In this document: piece by piece, positions 59,389-64,000 of the stretch
How the letters are laid out: each line of letters starts with the position of its first letter
Numbering within the stretch: the stretch's first letter is position 1
Assembly: GCF_004193775.1 (NCBI RefSeq)
Contig: NC_041004.1
Coordinates: 5,293,309 to 5,357,308 of the forward strand
Length of the DNA: 64,000 bases
Origin: Glycine soja
Lineage: Eukaryota; Streptophyta; Magnoliopsida; Fabales; Fabaceae
Direction of reading: 5' to 3'
Translations under genes and position numbers: made by a program
Notes under the pieces: generated by a model
What the model saw: only the letters and a program-made list of their open reading frames with translations
Databases searched by the model: none
Told to the model about the DNA's origin: nothing

Positions 59389-60829
59389 GTGTAATTTTTG
59401 TAAAATAGAGGGGGCATGTGTATTATTTGTAAAAGACAGAGGATGCATGTTGTTCACTCTTCGGCAAGTGTACCGAGTCGCACAAGTAGTATAAAACGAT
59501 AAGACCAAGTATCGTATCCACATGGATTTTGAGTGCACTTAGAGTTTGTATATGTCCAATTTTAAACAATCAATGAACTAACATTGATATTGGTCAAATA
59601 ATGATACAGAATATAAAATTTGACATAAATGAAGATAATTAAGCAAAGCACATTAAAGAGATAGAATACAAACACTCAGGGGATGAGTTGTCGGTTGAAG
59701 TAGAATTACGGAGCGTGTTGAGACTCAACCTACCGAAACCACTCTTGATGGAACATTAAATGTTTTTCACTATTTAATGTTATTTCGTGTTCTTATGCTG
59801 AAAATAAATTACCCAAACCAAGATCCTTCGAGTGAATGGGCCTAACTCTATTTAAACCTCGTTCTTAGATCCCTCGTCGAACTTAGCCTAAACGAATTGC
59901 ATTAAGATTACAACATATTAAAAACTAAATTCATGCACTCTGTGTCCAGACATACAGTTCTCTAGCCTACTCTATCAAGTTCTAAGGTTTTAAAGCACTT
60001 CCCAGTACTAAAAATCTTAACTATGCATACAAATGGGTGATCAAGGCACAAGCATACAAAAATAAGTAAAGATAGAAGCAATGAACACATAAAAACAACA
60101 TTAAATAGATAGTAAGAATCATTACATCAAGAGTGTTTGATGGTTGAGCTCCCAACAATGGATGGTTTAGTCTCTCATTGTATGAGAGACTTACTAATAC
60201 AAAAAGAAAGCAAGAGGTGTGGAAGAAAATGGAGGAAAGGGTCCCCAGGTGAATGGGTTTTCTCTCTTCTCTCATGCCCTAGCTTCTCAATTTGGTCCCC
60301 CAAAAGAACTGTCTGATTTTTCCCCTCTTTCCCCTTTTAAAATGCAGCACAATCATGTTTTCCGATATTGACCATGCACTAAGCCAGCATGTACTCGCTA
60401 AGCGCACGTGCAAAGTCCAGCTGGCATAAGTGATTGTGCGCTAAGTCGTCACATACACGCTAAGTCGCCAGATGCGTGCTAAGCCTGACCTCCAAGTTGG
60501 CTTCTCCCGCTGAGCCGTTGTTGACGCGCTTAGCGAGCTGCTCAAGTTCTTCAACCATCTTCCAGGCCTCCTACTGTATAATTCTACAAAAAAAAAAATA
60601 CACTCCAAAATACTGTAAATCAGATAACTTTAGCATTTATTGGACAAAAACTCAGAAGAAGCTAAATTCCTAATGTTCTAACACAAAAAGAAGCAATAAA
60701 AGAGAGGAAAATTAGATAATTGCTATGTGATTTAAATATTTAAATTACGTAAGCATATCAATTATCACATGTGTAACATTTTTACAATCTCAGGGGGTAC
60801 ATGTGTAACATTTTAAAACATCAGGGGAT
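59389..60829. repeat. 31-33-bp minisatellite, four units, interrupted by an LTR
   Basis: Units of the form GTGTAACATTTTTACAATCT followed by CAGGGGGTACAT start at 59389, 59418, 60771 and 60803. The first two are on the left of the solo LTR and the last two on its right. The LTR inserted at a unit boundary. Confidence 0.7.
59451..60767 (-). mobile_element. solo LTR, reverse orientation
   Basis: The 1,317-bp interval starts TGTTCACTCTTCGGCAAG and ends AATTATCA on the plus strand, with a perfect 5-bp duplication CATGT (59446-59450 and 60768-60772). Read on the minus strand it starts TGATAATTGATATG and ends with the same CGAC ... ACTACTTGT ... GCAAGTG segment as the LTR at 8151-9751, so it is the same family inverted. 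GC-rich GCGCTAAGC-type words lie at 60375-60545. No internal region is present. Confidence 0.85.
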
Positions 60830-61160
60830 ATTCCTACTCCCCTCGAGATGCGAACAAAAACACAGAGAAGAATAAGAAGTGGAGGAGAAACGCGCGGCAC
60901 CTAGCACCATTGTGAGATGTGAGCAGAAATGCGGGGGATACAACAAGGCACGACAATGATGAGGGAGAGGGGCTTACCTATCACCACTGTGGAGGAGAAC
61001 ACACCTTGCACCACAATCGCAAGGGAGAAAAATGTCTAGCATCACCCAGAGGAGAAACACGGAGGAGACATGCGGAGGAGAAATGCGGTGCGACAACAAC
61101 GAATGTGACTTCCTTTGGCTGCATGGAGAAGAAGGAAGAATACCTAGCATAATTCTATCT
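60830..61160. other. GC-rich purine-biased stretch
   Basis: GGAGGAGAAACACGG, GGAGGAGACATGCGG and GGAGGAGAAATGCGG recur here, with a plus-strand frame of 77 codons (60919-61152). The repetition and the absence of a domain argue for a decayed repeat rather than a gene. Confidence 0.45.
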
Positions 61161-61897
61161 CTCTATTTGGGTCACTTGACTAACAATTCCAAAATTTTCT
61201 AAAATGAATTAAAAATTAATGTAAATATCTTTTAATTTTCAAACAAAAACTTAATATCGTTATAGCAGGAAGTGCTAATGTAATAATTTTAAAAGAAAAA
61301 GAGACATATGTAAATAGAACAAACCTCATAGGAGGTTTCTATAATTTGTTCAATCTAAAATTAGTTATGGATGAAAATTACAAGAGAAAATAATTCCTAA
61401 AATGTTCATTTATATTAAAATGAAATGAAATATAACATTCTCACAGCTGAAGTATTGCATAGTACATGAAATGTTTCAACATTACATGGAAGGGACATAA
61501 AAGTAAAAGCTTCTGATATTTGGTAAAAGTGAGAGAAATAAAAATAATTTTCAAACATAAGAGAATTTTGAAAGTGTAAATTTGGGCATAAAATTAACTT
61601 TATTAACACCTTTATAAGCGGATAGGCATAAAACTTTCGAATGAAAGTTATTTGTGTAGTTACTAAATTATCCTAACTTATTTTTAATTTCATAAGCATT
61701 GTTACTGTTACTAGTAACTTTAGTTGGAAGGAAATATCTCACTTATGATGAGCTAGGTTAATTGGTAGATAATAGCTAGTCATCCACAAAATTAACTGAT
61801 ATTTTACACCAATATAACATAATGACCCAAAAAAATTATAAACGCTCATTTATTTTTAATTCAACAACTATAATTATTATTATTATTGTCACTAGTA

Positions 61898-61949
<52 letters not shown>

Positions 61950-63103
61950 GGTCATCGTTATCACTATTTTTCTAATTCAACTATTAAAAAATAGATTTCC
62001 TTTTTATAAATATTTTATTTAAACCAACCATATATAGAAATAACACTTTAATAAAAGTATTTTACATAAAAAAAATTTAAGTAATACTTAAGCATAATAT
62101 ATAATTTTTTTTAAAAAAGTTATATTCTTAAAATTTTCAATTTCATTAAAATTAAAAATAATAGATTCCTTATAATCACTTTAAAGAAAAGGATATAAAT
62201 TTTAAAACTAAAATTAAAAGATGTAAACAATGTATGTAATTAAACATCTCTTGAGGATAGAGTCACTTATTCTTAACGATACAAAAATATCTATGAATAT
62301 TTAACATAATATTTGATTCCACGCTAGTTGGGCACAAACAAGACGATATTTAATATTTTTTTACTAAATGATATATAATATGTATGTTACTTCTTATAAT
62401 AAATATGGTCATTTTTAATTTTAATTTTAAAATATTAAAAAATGTTAGTTTTAGTTGTAGTTTTTAGACTAAAATATATTTTTGATAAATATCCAAATTT
62501 CATGTTTCCGATAAAAAAAATTACATTGAATATCTAATAAAATAATAATTTTAATTTTTGTTCTTGATACTTTTTTTGCCTGATAAATTAATAAATTTTG
62601 TATTTATTTTCTGATAAAGAAAATCATTTATTATTAGTCTTTAATAAATGAAAAAAAATATTAGAAAGTAAATATGAAATTTGTTAATTTATGAAAGATT
62701 AAAAAAAGTGTCAAGAATAATAAAAAATTATTAAGAAAAAAATAAAAAAAAATTATTGAAATACAAATTTAAAATTCATATATTTATTAGAGATCCCAAA
62801 CCTATTTTAATTTATTTTTATTTAAAAAATATTACCTTTCATTAATGATTTAACATACATCTAAATTTATCTCGTCACATGACGTGATATATTTATATAG
62901 ATGTATATTATATTATAACTAAATATTGATGGCAAAGAATAAAAAAAGATAAATAAAGATTAAAGATTAAAATTAATAAAAAAATTGAAGACTGAAAAAA
63001 AATTCTGTATTTACAAAAATTCAAGCCGTACTTATAGTTTTTTTTGTAAGGGAGCGTGTTTATAATTTTATACTATGTACTTATTATGCAGTTTTTTTAG
63101 AAG

Positions 63104-63106
<3 letters not shown>
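61161..63106. other. AT-rich DNA with a microsatellite
   Basis: No gene is seen. An (AT)n run lies at 61902-61946. The rest of the stretch is over 80% AT. Confidence 0.4.
61902..61946. repeat. (AT)n microsatellite
   Basis: An uninterrupted AT run of about 45 bp. Confidence 0.95.

Positions 63107-63107
<1 letters not shown>

Positions 63108-63146
<39 letters not shown>
63108..63146. repeat. (AT)n microsatellite
   Basis: An uninterrupted AT run of about 39 bp. Confidence 0.95.
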
Positions 63147-63149
<3 letters not shown>

Positions 63150-63424
63150 TTTGCTGACATTCTGATATTAGAATATTTTAGGAACCTATATCAAATTATT
63201 TGAATTAAAAACTTAAATTTTTTTTTTGATAATAAATTTATTTTGGGACAATATAATAATTTAATGTTTATATTTTTAAAACTTATTTATTTTTAAAAAT
63301 ATAAATATTAAATTATCTTATTGTCTCAAATAAATTTATTATAAAAAGAAAGTAATTAAGTATTTAGGCTAAATAATTTAGTATAGGTTGTTAAAATACT
63401 TTAATATGAAAATATGTTATCAAA

Positions 63425-63426
<2 letters not shown>

Positions 63427-63487
<61 letters not shown>
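63427..63487. repeat. (AT)n microsatellite
   Basis: An uninterrupted AT run of about 61 bp. It is immediately downstream, on the minus strand, of the possible exon at 63560-63733. Confidence 0.95.
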
Positions 63488-63489
<2 letters not shown>

Positions 63490-63559
63490 ATAGAGGTTGT
63501 GATTGAATGTTTGGTAGCAAGAGTGCATAGGAGTAGACTTCAGAGGAAGAGATTGATAA

Positions 63560-63733
63560 TGGGTTGTCATTTGGCATATGGCATCCAACGTACGTCCAGC
63601 CTGTTACATTATTATTGACACTCTTTGACCGTTCAAGACGGCGACGGGCCACCGGCGCGCCGTCGCTTTCGCCGGTCCAATCCCTCAAATCATTAAGATT
63701 AACACTCAGATTCAAGTCGCCTGCATTTTCATC
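63560..63733 (-). other. possible coding exon or captured gene fragment
   Basis: A GC-rich island in very AT-rich DNA. On the minus strand one frame reads 'LNLSVNLNDLRDWTGESDGA' then 'PVARRRLERSKSVNNN', with the composition of real protein. It has no in-frame ATG; the nearest upstream ATGs are in other frames and meet a stop quickly, and a TGA-TAA pair bounds the frame upstream. A TATA-like run (ATATATAT) lies near 63760-63767. It could be an internal exon of a gene, or a broken fragment. I do not recognise a family. Confidence 0.35.
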
Positions 63734-64000
63734 CTTTCTTTATCACTTAATTTTCATACTTCATATATATTGGAAAAATATAAATGTTCTAAACCGTAAA
63801 AAAACAAAAAAAAGTTCATATGTTTGAAATAAAATCAAGCATCCAAGACTTAATTATAGCTGATATCAATTAATTGATTTTAAAAGTAAATTACACTGCT
63901 ACAATCTAATTTTTTAAAAAACTTAATGTTTTTTTTCTTCTTTATAATTTAACATTTTTTTATTTTTATACTTGTAATTTTTTGGTTTTAATCCTTTTGT
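63734..64000. other. AT-rich DNA to the window edge
   Basis: Nothing recognised. Confidence 0.4.

Noticed and set aside
60919..61152. 77-codon plus-strand frame
   Set aside because: Composed of repeated GGAGGAGAAA-type units and has no domain.
63388..63715. frames encoding Tyr-Ile repeats
   Set aside because: They translate the (AT)n microsatellite. Only the GC-rich part at 63560-63733 is kept as a weak candidate.

Overview
This is nuclear DNA of a flowering plant, most likely a legume of the soybean (Glycine) type. The evidence is very AT-rich intergenic DNA with long (AT)n microsatellites, a MIR164 precursor, plant gene families (LURP-one-related, PLAC8/DUF2985, wound-induced WUN1-like) and layered plant transposons. 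The genus is an inference; no search was run. There is no bacterial-type operon, CRISPR array, tRNA or rRNA that I can see.

Layout. 1-3.2 kb: an LTR-like repeat and a minus-strand Ty1/copia remnant interrupted by an LTR-like insert. 3.9-5.2 kb: two Stowaway-like MITEs. 5.45-6.72 kb: an intact three-exon LURP-one-related (LOR) gene, minus strand. 7.75-10.08 kb: a hAT-type non-autonomous element split by a 1.6 kb solo LTR. 10.2-10.9 kb: a probable Mutator-like element. 12.5 kb: a relic of a LOR first exon. 14.16-17.08 kb: a second LOR gene, minus strand, with a LINE remnant in its first intron. 18.7-21.6 kb: small inverted-repeat elements. 22.93-29.16 kb: a decayed Ty1/copia element carrying a 2.0 kb solo LTR. 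35.1-35.3 kb: a MIR164 hairpin, minus strand. 40.66 kb: a 50-bp perfect palindrome. 41.7-42.8 kb: a Mutator-like element with very long inverted arms. 50.8-52.5 kb: a PLAC8/DUF2985 membrane-protein gene, plus strand. 53.8-54.3 kb: a WUN1-like gene, minus strand. 56.9-60.8 kb: two more LTRs of the family seen at 8.2 kb. The last kilobases are AT-rich, with one GC-rich possible exon at about 63.6 kb.

The genes do not form a pathway. The two LOR genes and the relic are a local tandem family. The WUN1-like and PLAC8 genes are independent loci, and MIR164 would act in trans on NAC transcription-factor mRNAs. Most of the window is explained by insertion layers that can be ordered from target-site duplications.

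The most unusual signal is a nine-unit tandem repeat inside the solo LTR at 24.8-25.4 kb. Each unit can form two hairpins, and the most diverged units carry paired, compensating base changes that preserve the stems.
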